64,000 bases of DNA from assembly GCF_012396505.1 (NCBI RefSeq), contig NZ_JAAXPN010000001.1, forward strand, positions 539,800-603,799. Reading direction: 5' to 3'. The position numbers and the translations under genes are program-made. Under the pieces are notes generated by a model. That model was given only the letters and a program-made list of their open reading frames with translations. It was not told where the DNA came from and did no database searches. Positions 17,441 to 27,179 of the stretch are shown here, piece by piece. The stretch's first letter is position 1; every line of letters begins with the position of its first letter. The DNA is from Periweissella fabalis. GTDB lineage: Bacteria > Bacillota > Bacilli > Lactobacillales > Lactobacillaceae.

Positions 17441-18429
17441 TAATAAGTATCACCATTCACAATTGAATTTTTGACGATTACATAATCAACTTGGTGTAAG
17501 TCTTTTAAGACGCGGCCACCGGCATATGAAATTGCTGATTGTAAATCTTCATGCATTTCTTGGAGCGTGTTATCAATTGAACCGCGATAAGGAACAAATA
17601 ATTTCTTACCTTCAACGTGGCTGTATTCACCCTTTTGGAATTGTGAAGCGGAACCAAAGTAAGTTTTAAACATCTCACCGTCAATTTCAAACTTTTCACC
17701 GGGCGTTTCCTCATGACCAGCAAATAATGAACCAATCATAACCATATCAGCACCAAAGCGAATTGATTTAGCAATATCACCATTATAACGAATACCACCA
17801 TCCGTCACAATTGGCTTGCGAGCCGCTTTGGCACATAATCGTAACGCGGCTAATTGCCAACCACCGGTACCAAAACCGGTTTTAAGCTTCGTGATACAAG
17901 CTTTACCAGGTCCAACCCCAACTTTTGTGGCATCAGCACCGGCATCTTCTAAATCTCGCACCCCTTCAGGCGTGGCAACATTTCCAGCAATTAAGAAAGT
18001 TTCTGGTAAACGGGCTTTAATAAATTTAATCATGTCCATCACAGTTTCAGAATGACCATGGGCAATATCAATGGTAATGTATTCTGGTACGATGCCTTCC
18101 GCCGCAAAGCGTTCAATCAACGCATGTTCATCTGCTTTAACTCCAATACTAATTGAAGCAAATAAACCGGCTTGATGCATTTTAACGACAAAATCGTAAC
18201 GAGTTTCTGGTTCAAAACGATGCATGACATAGAAAAATCCCTTTTCAGCTAAGTGCATCGCTAATGGTTCATCAATTACCGTTTGCATGTTAGCTGGTAC
18301 CACCGGAATTTTAAAAGTCATTGGACCAAATTGAACTGATGTATCGGCTTGTGATCGACTTGTAATCACACATTTACGTGGTACAAGTTGTACATCTTCA
18401 TAATCAAAAACTGTTAATCCATTATTCAT
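17440..18429 (-). CDS. guaC: GMP reductase
   Basis: 329 residues, full length. IMPDH/GMPR TIM barrel without CBS domains, which together with length favours GMP reductase over IMP dehydrogenase. Catalytic-loop Cys in [15 protein letters not shown] near residue 180, phosphate-binding [16 protein letters not shown] and [15 protein letters not shown]. It converts GMP to IMP with NADPH and so feeds guanine nucleotides back to the adenine branch. It stands alone between two terminators, and the upstream gap holds several PurBox-like motifs. Confidence 0.93.
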   Translation of the reverse strand: MNNGLTVFDYEDVQLVPRKCVITSRSQADTSVQFGPMTFKIPVVPANMQTVIDEPLAMHLAEKGFFYVMHRFEPETRYDFVVKMHQAGLFASISIGVKADEHALIERFAAEGIVPEYITIDIAHGHSETVMDMIKFIKARLPETFLIAGNVATPEGVRDLEDAGADATKVGVGPGKACITKLKTGFGTGGWQLAALRLCAKAARKPIVTDGGIRYNGDIAKSIRFGADMVMIGSLFAGHEETPGEKFEIDGEMFKTYFGSASQFQKGEYSHVEGKKLFVPYRGSIDNTLQEMHEDLQSAISYAGGRVLKDLHQVDYVIVKNSIVNGDTY

Positions 18430-18462
18430 TATCTATCCTCAAACTTTTTCATTTTAATTTAC

Positions 18463-18620
18463 AAAACACGAACTTTATTATTTATCCAAGCCCCAAGAAA
18501 ACATTATACCGAACTTTATTTACAATTGAAAGCTAAAAATGATTTTAATACGAAAAATATCCTAATAAATAAAATATAGTTCGTGTTTAACTGATGAATT
18601 CACTAAGAAATACGAACTTT
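18463..18620. promoter_or_regulatory. Cluster of four PurBox-like motifs upstream of guaC
   Basis: The core CGAAC with A/T-rich flanks occurs at 18469-18473, 18510-18514 and 18613-18617 on the plus strand and at 18579-18583 on the minus strand. The second, ATACCGAACTTTATT, is closest to the published Gram-positive PurR box AWWWCCGAACWWT. Purine-responsive control of guaC by PurR is inferred. Confidence 0.55.
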
Positions 18621-18624
18621 ACAG

Positions 18625-18655
18625 AAAAAAGGACTCGCTACGCGAATCCTTTTTT
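18625..18655 (-). terminator. Terminator after aspS
   Basis: Arms AAAAAAGGACTCG and CGAATCCTTTTTT (one mismatch) around a short loop, directly beyond the aspS stop, with a T-run on the plus strand and an equally T-rich 3' end on the minus strand. Confidence 0.8.
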
Positions 18656-18659
18656 GATA

Positions 18660-20465
18660 TTATTCTTCAGCCATATTAGGTTGATCGTTTTCAGCATAAA
18701 CTGGTGCTTTCAAACCTAAGTCAACTTCAATTTGTTGTTTTGAAACTGGTTGTGGTGCTTCAGTCATTGGTTCAGAAGCCTTACTATTTTTAGGGAAGGC
18801 AATCACTTCACGAATGTTATCTTGCCCAGCAAGAATCATTGCTAAACGGTCAAGTCCAAGAGCAATTCCACCAAGTGGTGGGAACCCAAATTCCATGGCA
18901 TCAAGCAAGAAACCAAATGCTTCATGCGCTGATTCAGCGGTAAAACCAAGTGCCTTGAGCATTTTTTCTTGAATATCCATCGTGTGAATACGGATTGAAC
19001 CTGAACCAAGTTCATAACCATTCAACACTAAGTCATAACTTTGTGCGTGAGCCTGGTGGGGATCTTCACCTTCATTAAAGAAATGTAAGTCTTCTTCATT
19101 AGGCATTGTGAATGGGTGGTGTGCCGCAATCCAACGGTCTTCCTCTTCTTGGTGTTCAAAGAGCGGCCAGTTGATAATCCAAGCAAAGCCCCATTTTGAT
19201 TCATCAATTAATCCAAGCGTTTTAGCCGTGTCACGACGTAAGTAATCCAAACTACCTGCAACAACATCCGCTTTAGCGGCGACAAAGAGTAATAAGTCAC
19301 CAACTTTGGCATCCATGGCCGCTGTGATTTCAGCAAATTGGGCGTTCAAGAACTTCGCAACCGGCCCATTAAAGCCTTCTTCGGTAACCTTAACCCACGC
19401 AATACCCTTAGCACCGAAACGTTCGATGTATTGGGTGTATTTGTCTAAGTCTTTACGAGAGTAGTGCTCAGCCCCACCAGGTACAGTAATCCCTTTAACA
19501 GCGCCACCATTAGCAACCGTACTTGAGAAGACGCCAAATTCTGATTTAGCTGCCAATTCATTTAAGTCAACTAATTCATAGGCAATCCGTAAATCCGGCT
19601 TATCTGTTCCAAATCGTTCCATTGCTTCGGCCCATTCAAGCACTGGGAATGCAGCTGGATCAACCGTTACACCGGCAGCATCTTGCATAATCCGAGCAAC
19701 CCAGCGGCCAACTAATTCACGGATTTCATCTTGGTCCATAAATGACATTTCGACATCAAGTTGGGTAAATTCTGGTTGCCGATCACCACGTAAATCTTCA
19801 TCACGAAAGGCACGTGCTACTTGGTAGTAACGGTCGAAACCGGCCCCCATCAATAATTGCTTAAACAATTGGGGGGATTGTGGTAAGGCATAAAAACTAC
19901 CTGGGTAAACCCGTGAAGGAACAAGATAGTCGCGCGCCCCTTCTGGCGTTGATTTTGCCAAGTATGGTGTTTCGATATCGACAAAGCCTTCTTCATCTAA
20001 GAAATCATGAGTTGCTTTAGTAATCTTTGAACGCATTAAAATATTACGTTGCATTACTGGGCGACGTAGATCTAAGTAACGATATTTCAAACGTAATTCA
20101 TCAGATACACTAATTTCATCTTCAATATCAAATGGCGTGGTCTTTGCTTCAGCCAAGATTTTAGCATTGTGAACTTCAACTTCAATTTTACCCGTCTTCA
20201 TATCAGCATTGATAGTCTTAGCATCACGGGCCTTAACGGTTCCTTGAATTTCAACAACGTATTCTGAACGCATTTGATCAGCAACTGCCAAAGCATCAAC
20301 ACTAAATTCTTCAGAAAATACTAATTGCACAATTCCTTCACGATCACGTAAAGAAATGAAAATTAAGGCTCCAAGGTCACGGCGTTTTTGCACCCATCCT
20401 TTTAATACAACGTCTTTTCCGACAAATGATTCATCAACCAATCCCGCATATGTTGTCCGTTTCAT
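18660..20465 (-). CDS. aspS: Aspartyl-tRNA synthetase
   Basis: 601 residues from the ATG at 20465, chosen for AGGAGATTAGTT in front; the frame extends eight codons further upstream without a comparable site. Bacterial-type class II synthetase: N-terminal OB-fold anticodon domain ([20 protein letters not shown]), motif 2 [18 protein letters not shown], bacterial GAD insertion, and motif 3 [11 protein letters not shown] near the C-terminus. It charges tRNA-Asp. It is the second gene of the hisS-aspS operon, ten bases after hisS, so the T-box leader ahead of hisS controls both. Confidence 0.96.
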   Translation of the reverse strand: MKRTTYAGLVDESFVGKDVVLKGWVQKRRDLGALIFISLRDREGIVQLVFSEEFSVDALAVADQMRSEYVVEIQGTVKARDAKTINADMKTGKIEVEVHNAKILAEAKTTPFDIEDEISVSDELRLKYRYLDLRRPVMQRNILMRSKITKATHDFLDEEGFVDIETPYLAKSTPEGARDYLVPSRVYPGSFYALPQSPQLFKQLLMGAGFDRYYQVARAFRDEDLRGDRQPEFTQLDVEMSFMDQDEIRELVGRWVARIMQDAAGVTVDPAAFPVLEWAEAMERFGTDKPDLRIAYELVDLNELAAKSEFGVFSSTVANGGAVKGITVPGGAEHYSRKDLDKYTQYIERFGAKGIAWVKVTEEGFNGPVAKFLNAQFAEITAAMDAKVGDLLLFVAAKADVVAGSLDYLRRDTAKTLGLIDESKWGFAWIINWPLFEHQEEEDRWIAAHHPFTMPNEEDLHFFNEGEDPHQAHAQSYDLVLNGYELGSGSIRIHTMDIQEKMLKALGFTAESAHEAFGFLLDAMEFGFPPLGGIALGLDRLAMILAGQDNIREVIAFPKNSKASEPMTEAPQPVSKQQIEVDLGLKAPVYAENDQPNMAEE

Positions 20466-20475
20466 AACTAATCTC

Positions 20476-21804
20476 CTACTCTGCGTCATCAGCTAAGTTA
20501 GCTAATGCGTCCTCTTCATTTTCAATTAAAAATGGCAATTCTGTATAAATTTTAACCAATGGTACTTTAATTTGCTCCCCAGTTTCCATGTTCTTCAAAT
20601 TAACTTCTTGGTTAGCTAATTCCTCTGGACCAATTGTTAGCACGTATAATGCATTTAATCGATCCGCCGCTTTAAATTGCGCCTTTGGTTTCCGGTCTAA
20701 GTAGTCCCGTTCAGCGGTGTAACCGTATGAACGAATTCCTTGTACTAATTTTAAAGCTTCAACGTCAGTTTCTTCACCAATATTAGTAACATAAAAATCA
20801 AGTGGTTCCACTTCAGGTAACGGTGTTTGTTCATTTTCAAGTAAGAGCATCAAACGTTCAAGTCCAATCCCAAAACCAATTCCTGAAGTTTCTGGTCCAC
20901 CAAGTTCTTCAACTAAACCATTGTAACGACCACCACCAGAAATGGTTGTCCAACCATGACCAAGTGCACTTGAATTTGTCATGATTTCAAAAATCGTGTG
21001 GTTGTAATAATCTAAACCACGAACCATTGATGCATCAATTTCGTAATCTAAACCAAGCGCATCAAGCATAGTTTTTAATTTATCCCAGTGTGCTTGGGCC
21101 GCTGGTGTCAAATAATCAAGAATTGATGGAGCATTTTCAACAAACACTTGGTCTTTAGCATCTTTTGAATCTAAAACACGCAAGGGATTTTTGTGTAACC
21201 GTTCTTGTGAATCAGCACTTAATTCCGCTGCATGTGGTTCTAAGTAATCAATCAAGGCTTGCCGATAAGCGGCCCGTGATTCGGCATCCCCTAAAGTATT
21301 CACCGCCACTTTTAAGCTCGTTAAGCCAAGTGATTGGAAGAAATCAATCGCCATGGCAATAACTTCGGCATCTAAAGCTGGTGAATCAGCCCCAAAGGCT
21401 TCCACCCCGATTTGGTGGAATTGACGCATCCGACCAGCTTGCGGCCGTTCATAACGAAACATTGGTCCGATGTAAAATACCTTGTAAGGTTTTACTTGTT
21501 CGGGCGCAAATAATTTATTTTCAACAAAGGCCCGAACCACGCCGGCTGTACCTTCTGGGCGTAAGGCGATGTGGCGATCACCCTTATCGTGGAAATCATA
21601 CATTTCTTTAGTTACAACATCTGAAGTATCCCCAGCTGAACGTGAGAAAACTTCAAAATTTTCAAACAATGGTGTCCGAATTTCGTTGTATTGGTAGTTA
21701 TTAAATAATAACCGCGCTGTTTCTTCAACATAGTGCCATTTAAGACTGTCACCAGGTAAAAGATCCGCGGTTCCCTTTGGTTTTTGGAATGATTGTTTAG
21801 CCAT
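20476..21804 (-). CDS. hisS: Histidyl-tRNA synthetase
   Basis: 442 residues. Class II synthetase with [11 protein letters not shown] at the N-terminus, motif 2 [23 protein letters not shown] split around residue 120, the histidine-A motif [12 protein letters not shown] and a C-terminal anticodon-binding domain ([14 protein letters not shown] onward). It charges tRNA-His. It carries an acidic C-terminal extension ([15 protein letters not shown]). First gene of hisS-aspS, preceded by a T-box leader with its own promoter. Confidence 0.96.
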   Translation of the reverse strand: MAKQSFQKPKGTADLLPGDSLKWHYVEETARLLFNNYQYNEIRTPLFENFEVFSRSAGDTSDVVTKEMYDFHDKGDRHIALRPEGTAGVVRAFVENKLFAPEQVKPYKVFYIGPMFRYERPQAGRMRQFHQIGVEAFGADSPALDAEVIAMAIDFFQSLGLTSLKVAVNTLGDAESRAAYRQALIDYLEPHAAELSADSQERLHKNPLRVLDSKDAKDQVFVENAPSILDYLTPAAQAHWDKLKTMLDALGLDYEIDASMVRGLDYYNHTIFEIMTNSSALGHGWTTISGGGRYNGLVEELGGPETSGIGFGIGLERLMLLLENEQTPLPEVEPLDFYVTNIGEETDVEALKLVQGIRSYGYTAERDYLDRKPKAQFKAADRLNALYVLTIGPEELANQEVNLKNMETGEQIKVPLVKIYTELPFLIENEEDALANLADDAE

Positions 21805-21837
21805 TGTATTACCTTTCTATATGCGTGACTGGACAAA

Positions 21838-22053
21838 AAAAGCGCCCTCACTAGCACAAAATACTAGTAAGGGCGCTTAAAAAAGCACGGTACCACCTTA
21901 GTTTATCACTTACCTCGTAACGCGAGGATACGCAGCCTAAGCTGGACTTCAAAAGTGTCTTTCAAGTAAATATTAGCTTGGTTCACAGCCACCACCAATT
22001 TTCTGCGCCTAACATTTACCGTACTTTTCTTTATCTTTAGTCATCAGTTATTA
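21838..22053 (-). promoter_or_regulatory. T-box riboswitch controlling hisS-aspS
   Basis: The T-box core AAGGTGGTACCGTGC lies at 21885-21900 (minus strand) and is followed by the terminator AAGCGCCC...GGGCGCTT plus T-run (21838-21878). Stem I is well formed: the 11-bp helix GTAAATGTTAG/CTAATATTTAC, an apical TTGGT...ACCAA hairpin containing GGTGGTGGCTGTGA, a lower helix AAAAGT/ACTTTT, AGTA on the 5' side and GAA on the 3' side. The specifier loop reads TTGAAAGACAC, in which GAC (Asp) and CAC (His) overlap. Uncharged tRNA should stabilise the antiterminator. Confidence 0.88.
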
Positions 22054-22059
22054 AACATA

Positions 22060-22088
22060 AATATAACGTGTTTTAACATTTATTGCAA
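22060..22088 (-). promoter_or_regulatory. Promoter of the T-box/hisS-aspS transcript
   Basis: TTGCAA (22083-22088) and TATATT (22060-22065), 17 bases apart on the minus strand, just beyond the lepA stop. It predicts a transcript start near 22053, right before stem I. Confidence 0.65.
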
Positions 22089-22093
22089 GTAGA

Positions 22094-23938
22094 TTAATGA
22101 CCCTTTTTAAAATCATCATCGTCATCAGTTTTAAGTACCGCCATAAAGGCTTCTTGTGGCACATCAACAGTCCCAACTGACTTCATCCGCGCTTTACCAC
22201 GTTTTTGCTTATCAAGCAACTTCGCCCGGCGATCGGGATCCCCAGTGTGAATCTTAGACGTAACATCTTTTCGGTAGGCTTTAATGTTTGTCCGTGCAAT
22301 AATTTTGGCTCCAATGGCTGCTTGCACGGGAATTTCAAAGTTTTGACGAGGAATAATATTTTTCAACTTACCAGTAATGATTCGCCCACGTTCGGCCGCA
22401 AAATTACGGTGCACGATGAAACTAAGCGCATCAATTTTTTGTGCATTAAGCAAGATATCAATCGTTACCAAGTCACTTTGACGGTAGCCAGCTGGTTCAT
22501 AGTCTAGTGAAGCATAACCACGTGTACCTGATTTTAACTTATCAAAGAAATCAAAAATAATTTCTGATAATGGCATGTAATATTTAACATTTACCCGTGC
22601 AGCATCGATGTAATCCATTGTATCAAATTCACCACGTTTACGTTGGGCAAGTTCCATGACCGTCCCAACATAATCGTTAGGCACCATGATACTTGCATGA
22701 ACATATGGTTCTTCAATATAGCGAATTGCTGAAACTTCAGGCATTTCCGCCGGATTTGAGACATCGACTTGTTCACCATCGGTCTTTGTAACATGGTATG
22801 TTACGGATGGTGCGGTCGTGATCAAGTCCAAATCAAATTCCCGTTCAAGCCGTTCTTGAATAACATCCATGTGAAGCAAGCCTAAGAAGCCAGTCCGGAA
22901 CCCAAAACCAAGTGCTTGTGATGTTTCCGGTTCAAATTCTAACGCGGCATCGTTAAGTTGCAACTTTTCCAACGCTTCCCGTAAATCAGTAAATTTAGCG
23001 TTATCGGTTGGATATAACCCTGAATAAACCATCGGTGTCATTTGACGGTAACCTTCAAGTGGTTCACTAGCAGGGTTAGTAGCTAACGTAATTGTATCCC
23101 CAGATTGGGTACTCTTAATATCTTTGATAGACGCCGTAATGTAACCAACATCCCCAGCACCAAGGAATTCACGCGCAACTGGCTTGGGTGAATTAACTCC
23201 AACTTCAGTCACTTCGTATTCAGCACCCGAGTGCATCATCTTAATTTTGTCACCAACTTTAACAATGCCTTCACGAACCCGCACCGTCAAGACAACGCCA
23301 CGGTATGGGTCATAAGCTGAATCAAAGATTAAGGCTTTCAATGGCGCGTCAAGTTCACCGTCTGGAGCAGGCACCGTTTTAACGATTTGTTCCAGTAATT
23401 CTTGAATCCCAATACCTTGCTTAGCCGAAGCTAACACGGCTTCAGAAGCATCAATTCCAATAACATCTTCAATTTCTTCACGGACAACTTCCGGTTGGGC
23501 CGCTGGTAAATCAATTTTGTTAATCAATGGCACGATTTCAAGATCATTATCTAACGCTAAATAAACGTTTGATAATGTTTGAGCTTCGACCCCTTGGGCA
23601 GCATCAACCACCAAGACCGCCCCTTCACCGGCTGCAAGCGCACGCGAAACTTCATATTGAAAGTCCACGTGACCTGGAGTATCAATCAAGTGGAAAATGT
23701 ATGTTTCACCATCTTCAGCATCATAATGTAACTCAACTGAGTTCATTTTGATGGTAATTCCGCGTTCCCGTTCCAATTCCATTGAATCAAGTAATTGATC
23801 TTGCATTTCACGGGCCGTAACGGTATGTGTTAATTCTAAAATTCGGTCAGCAATTGTTGATTTACCGTGATCGATATGGGCAACAATACTAAAATTTCGA
23901 ATATTTTTTTGGCGTTCTCGCATTTCTTCTAAGTTCAT
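22094..23938 (-). CDS. lepA: Elongation factor 4 (LepA)
   Basis: 614 residues. Translational GTPase with AHIDHGKST (G1, near 20), DTPGHVDF (G3) and NKIDLP (G4), the EF-G-like domains and the LepA-specific C-terminal region ([18 protein letters not shown]). LepA binds ribosomes and affects back-translocation and 30S assembly. It starts at [10 protein letters not shown] behind AAAGGACGG. Upstream of the hisS-aspS T-box unit with no terminator visible between them, so read-through into that unit is possible. Confidence 0.96.
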   Translation of the reverse strand: MNLEEMRERQKNIRNFSIVAHIDHGKSTIADRILELTHTVTAREMQDQLLDSMELERERGITIKMNSVELHYDAEDGETYIFHLIDTPGHVDFQYEVSRALAAGEGAVLVVDAAQGVEAQTLSNVYLALDNDLEIVPLINKIDLPAAQPEVVREEIEDVIGIDASEAVLASAKQGIGIQELLEQIVKTVPAPDGELDAPLKALIFDSAYDPYRGVVLTVRVREGIVKVGDKIKMMHSGAEYEVTEVGVNSPKPVAREFLGAGDVGYITASIKDIKSTQSGDTITLATNPASEPLEGYRQMTPMVYSGLYPTDNAKFTDLREALEKLQLNDAALEFEPETSQALGFGFRTGFLGLLHMDVIQERLEREFDLDLITTAPSVTYHVTKTDGEQVDVSNPAEMPEVSAIRYIEEPYVHASIMVPNDYVGTVMELAQRKRGEFDTMDYIDAARVNVKYYMPLSEIIFDFFDKLKSGTRGYASLDYEPAGYRQSDLVTIDILLNAQKIDALSFIVHRNFAAERGRIITGKLKNIIPRQNFEIPVQAAIGAKIIARTNIKAYRKDVTSKIHTGDPDRRAKLLDKQKRGKARMKSVGTVDVPQEAFMAVLKTDDDDDFKKGH

Positions 23939-24051
23939 TATCGAGTCCGTCCTTTCTATCTTCCATCATTTATCTGGATTTAACGTCCCTTATGCATGCC
24001 ACATGCAAAGCGGTTTAAATCTATCCTATTAATTTTACCAGTAATAGCAAT

Positions 24052-24083
24052 AAAAAAGAACTAGCAAGTGCTAGTTCTTTTTT
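24052..24083. terminator. Terminator between lepA and the ABC operon
   Basis: Perfect 15-bp arms AAAAAAGAACTAGCA and TGCTAGTTCTTTTTT around two bases, with T-runs on both strands. It ends the gntR-ABC operon, which stops at 24091. Confidence 0.85.
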
Positions 24084-24090
24084 ATTTATT

Positions 24091-25284
24091 TTAACTAATT
24101 GATTTAATTGTATGCCGCCATGATTGAGGTTCAAAAATAAGGTAATACAATATCGCGTTAATGAATACCCAAATTCCAGCTAACATTAAGTATAGTTCCC
24201 GAGTACTACTATCACTAGGCATTATCGTAGCTAAGACAATTGCCGTGTAGAGTAAGATGACGATCCAAAGTGGCCAACGTAACTGTCTAAACATCACAAA
24301 TTGGTCATTGCGTTCCATTGACAAGTAATCAAAAAGCTTGATTGCTACCAACCCCATAATCAAAGCCAAGACGATTAATGCCATCCCCATTTGTGGTGTT
24401 TGGATAAACTTATTAAATTGGCGTAGCATTGTGTTGGCATATCGCAAGGAGGCATCAGCGTGGCCAAAGTATTTAATATTAACAAATACTTGAGGTAATA
24501 ATTGTACTGATAATAAAAATAAGCCTGTTAAAAATGCACTACCAAAGCGCTTACCAATTAGCACACTGGCTAAACAAAAGAGCATGCTAACACATAATAT
24601 CCAACCAAATGCATTAAATAAACTACTAAAATCACTTAATTTACTAGCGATGTTGTAGTATTGGGCTGGAACAACTAAATACGTCGTTGCAAAGTAAATC
24701 CCATACCCAACGGCAATCGCCAACAAGGGCCCACCAACTAATAAGACCATTTTAGCTAGCATGATTTTAGTCCGTTTAAAGCGAGTACTTGCTAAAAACA
24801 AATTAAAGTTTTGTGCATTATCTTCCGCCAGTAAAAACATCAAAACAAAAATAAACATGATGCTCATCGGTATAATCATGCCAGCCACAAACCAACCATT
24901 ATCTCGGTGACTACCATCTTCAAGGTAACTTTCAGGCCCCATGTATTTAGTTTCTTTAGTAAAAAACTGAGTGCCACGCTTAACAAATTGTGCTTCAGTT
25001 AATGGCTGTTTACGCTCTTTATCACTAATAATATATTGTGACTGATTTAAGCCATGTTTTTGATCAGCTTGAATTTGTGCTTGGGTTTTATGGGCATTGG
25101 CTTTGATAATTTCCACATCACTAGCATAATCAACTTTGAACGTTTGCGAATGCATAAAGGTGTTCGTTGATTGCCATTCACCAAGTTGCGTACTTGTTTG
25201 ATAAATAAACACACCTAAAATTATTACCATCACTGTTAATAGTACTTTGTAATACCGGCGCCATAATAAATTATAAATATTCAT
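24091..25284 (-). CDS. ABC transporter membrane subunit of a YtrA-type operon
   Basis: 397 residues. One N-terminal helix (VMVIILGVFIYQT), an extracytoplasmic segment of about 110 residues, then at least six further helices in two blocks. ABC-2-like topology with an external domain, as in bacitracin/peptide-responsive or envelope-stress exporters. It is the third gene of the gntR-ATPase-permease operon, nine bases after the ATPase. The transported substrate cannot be read from the sequence. Confidence 0.75.
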   Translation of the reverse strand: MNIYNLLWRRYYKVLLTVMVIILGVFIYQTSTQLGEWQSTNTFMHSQTFKVDYASDVEIIKANAHKTQAQIQADQKHGLNQSQYIISDKERKQPLTEAQFVKRGTQFFTKETKYMGPESYLEDGSHRDNGWFVAGMIIPMSIMFIFVLMFLLAEDNAQNFNLFLASTRFKRTKIMLAKMVLLVGGPLLAIAVGYGIYFATTYLVVPAQYYNIASKLSDFSSLFNAFGWILCVSMLFCLASVLIGKRFGSAFLTGLFLLSVQLLPQVFVNIKYFGHADASLRYANTMLRQFNKFIQTPQMGMALIVLALIMGLVAIKLFDYLSMERNDQFVMFRQLRWPLWIVILLYTAIVLATIMPSDSSTRELYLMLAGIWVFINAILYYLIFEPQSWRHTIKSIS

Positions 25285-25292
25285 AATAACTC

Positions 25293-26183
25293 CTATTTCT
25301 GCAAAATATAATCAGCTTCGTCAACCAATTGCGAGCGGAATAAATCTTCCAACGATAATGGTAATTCTTCATATAAAAGTGGGCCTAAACTAGCAATTTT
25401 GGCATCTAGTTGCGGCGTATAGTTTTCAAAAACCATCACTGATACACGTCCACGTTCTTCAACAACCGTTCCAAATGCTTGCAATTGACTGGGTAAACCA
25501 TCCTTAAAGACTAATTGCACTTTACGCGCCGTTTCGCGTAAGTTTTCTAAGCTATATTGGCAACTAACGGTGGTATCTTTTAAAATTATCGCTTTATCAA
25601 TTAGTGTATCCAATTCAGTTAAATTATGTGAAGAAATAATTAAGCTAATTTGATTTAATTGTACGGCATTAATCAAAATTCGTTTAACATTTTCACGAAT
25701 TAAAACATCTAAGCCATCAAACGGTTCATCTAAAATAACAAATTGAGCTCGGGTTGCCAAAGCTAATAAAACATTAAACAACCCTTGCATCCCTTTAGAA
25801 TAATTTTTAACTCGTTGTTTAATAGGTAAATTGTGCTTAGCTACCTCTACCAAGAATTGCTTAGTATTGAATTTTGGATAAACAATTGCATACATTTTAG
25901 CAATTTCAATTGGCGTATAGTTAATATTAAAATTATTGAGTGGATCAACAAAGAAAATATCTTGTTTAAGATTTAAATGATTATCAACTGATTGATTATC
26001 AATTGTTATTTGGCCTTCATCGGCTATATAGATTCCTGTCATCGTTTTAAATAGTGTCGTCTTACCAACTCCATTACGACCAACAATACCGACAATTTGC
26101 CCTGGCTCAATACTAAAATTAATATTTTCAATAACCGTTTGATTATTAATTACTTTCTTTAGTTCATTAACGTCTAGCCTCAT
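25293..26183 (-). CDS. ABC transporter ATP-binding protein of a YtrA-type operon
   Basis: 296 residues from the ATG at 26183, chosen because GGAGGAACAC precedes it. One nucleotide-binding domain: GRNGVGKTTLF near residue 36, an unusual signature YSKGMQGLFNVLLALA in place of LSGGQ, and FVILDEPFDGLDVL. The C-terminal 80 residues form a small domain typical of ABC-2 exporters. Its start lies inside the 3' end of the gntR gene (17-base overlap), so the two are translationally coupled. Confidence 0.85.
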   Translation of the reverse strand: MRLDVNELKKVINNQTVIENINFSIEPGQIVGIVGRNGVGKTTLFKTMTGIYIADEGQITIDNQSVDNHLNLKQDIFFVDPLNNFNINYTPIEIAKMYAIVYPKFNTKQFLVEVAKHNLPIKQRVKNYSKGMQGLFNVLLALATRAQFVILDEPFDGLDVLIRENVKRILINAVQLNQISLIISSHNLTELDTLIDKAIILKDTTVSCQYSLENLRETARKVQLVFKDGLPSQLQAFGTVVEERGRVSVMVFENYTPQLDAKIASLGPLLYEELPLSLEDLFRSQLVDEADYILQK

Positions 26184-26553
26184 GTGTTCCTCCATACCAT
26201 TCACTCATTAGGTCAATTATTTCTTGTCGTGATAAGCCGATATACATCCCTTCTGTTAGAAGATCATTTAGTTGCCGCTTAAATTGATTCATTTGTTGCC
26301 GATCAGGCCCCAAATCATTTGAATTTTCAGCTACAAATGTGCCCCGTCCAAGAACGGTATCAATAACTCCTTGCCCTTCTAGAGCTTTATACGCTTTTGC
26401 AACTGTATTAGGATTAACTAATTGCTGTTGAGCCATTTCACGAACTGATGGTAACTTATCACCAGGTTGTAAGATGCCTAACAAGATATCTTGTTTAATC
26501 CCAAACATTAATTGTTCATAAAGTGGCCTCCCACTGGTTGGGTTGATATTCAT
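26167..26553 (-). CDS. GntR-family regulator, YtrA subfamily
   Basis: 128 residues. N-terminal winged helix YEQLMFGIKQDILLGILQPGDKLPS followed by VNPNTVAKAYKALEGQGV, the GntR signature, and a short C-terminal helical tail rather than a large effector domain, which defines the YtrA subfamily. First gene of an operon with an ABC ATPase and permease. Members repress their own operon and are relieved by cell-envelope-acting peptides or antibiotics. A 23-base palindrome sits in front of the gene. Confidence 0.9.
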   Translation of the reverse strand: MNINPTSGRPLYEQLMFGIKQDILLGILQPGDKLPSVREMAQQQLVNPNTVAKAYKALEGQGVIDTVLGRGTFVAENSNDLGPDRQQMNQFKRQLNDLLTEGMYIGLSRQEIIDLMSEWYGGTHEARR

Positions 26554-26587
26554 GTTAGCCCCACCTTTCCATATTTATGTATATTAT

Positions 26588-26610
26588 ATGTACTACTATA
26601 CATAGTACAT
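26588..26610. promoter_or_regulatory. Candidate GntR/YtrA operator
   Basis: Perfect inverted repeat ATGTACTA-N7-TAGTACAT, 35 bases before the gntR start and next to two TATAAT-like boxes. Position and symmetry suit autoregulation by the first gene of the operon. Confidence 0.7.
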
Positions 26611-26695
26611 TATAGTTTGTAAACAATTTTGTTTAATAAATTAATTTTATTTTAATTGATAAATTTTAATATTTAACTATTTTCTTATTCTACGA

Positions 26696-26724
26696 TTGTT
26701 TTTGATAACGCTTTCATCTAAAAT
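26696..26724 (+). promoter_or_regulatory. OsmC gene promoter with internal cre site
   Basis: TTGTTT (26696-26701) and TAAAAT (26719-26724) are 17 bases apart. TGATAACGCTTTCA (26703-26716), a full match to the CcpA consensus TGWNANCGNTNWCA, fills the spacer, a position where bound CcpA would block transcription. Confidence 0.7.
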
Positions 26725-26754
26725 AAAGTTATCTTATAATTTGGAGGGCTTATT

Positions 26755-27177
26755 ATGGATACTCGTTGGAACAAACCATTGTATGTGACTACAGCTATAA
26801 ATGATGAAGGCCTTGAAGGTCACGCATACATCCCAGATGAAATTAAAGTCAAAATTAGTAATCCGATGAATAATCATCCTGGTACTAACCCTGAGCAATT
26901 GTTGGGAATGTCTCTGGCAACCTGCCTCAAGGCAACTTTACAAGCCATCGAAAATGAACATCACGTTAAGCAAAGTGCCCAAGTCCACGTTAATGTTGCA
27001 TTTGTTGGTGAACAAGCTGTGTATGAATTCTTAGTTCATGTCCAAATTCGAATTCCGGGAGTTGACTTTACAACAGCACAAAATTTCGTTAAAGAAGCAG
27101 AAAGTCGATGTCCAGTTTCAAAATTGTTAAGTGGCAATCAAAACTACACCGTTGAAACTGTTGAAAGATTCCATTAA
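26755..27177 (+). CDS. OsmC/Ohr-family peroxide-reducing protein
   Basis: 140 residues, full length. The two redox Cys of the family are present: GMSLATC at residue 57 and ESRCPVSKLL near 121, with the OsmC-type PEQLLG turn before the first. Members reduce organic hydroperoxides using dithiol donors, or act on other thiol-reactive compounds. Behind GGAGGG. One of the few plus-strand genes, convergent with the aldehyde dehydrogenase gene, which ends three bases after it. A cre lies in its promoter. Confidence 0.88.
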   Translation: MDTRWNKPLYVTTAINDEGLEGHAYIPDEIKVKISNPMNNHPGTNPEQLLGMSLATCLKATLQAIENEHHVKQSAQVHVNVAFVGEQAVYEFLVHVQIRIPGVDFTTAQNFVKEAESRCPVSKLLSGNQNYTVETVERFH

Positions 27178-27179
27178 TT

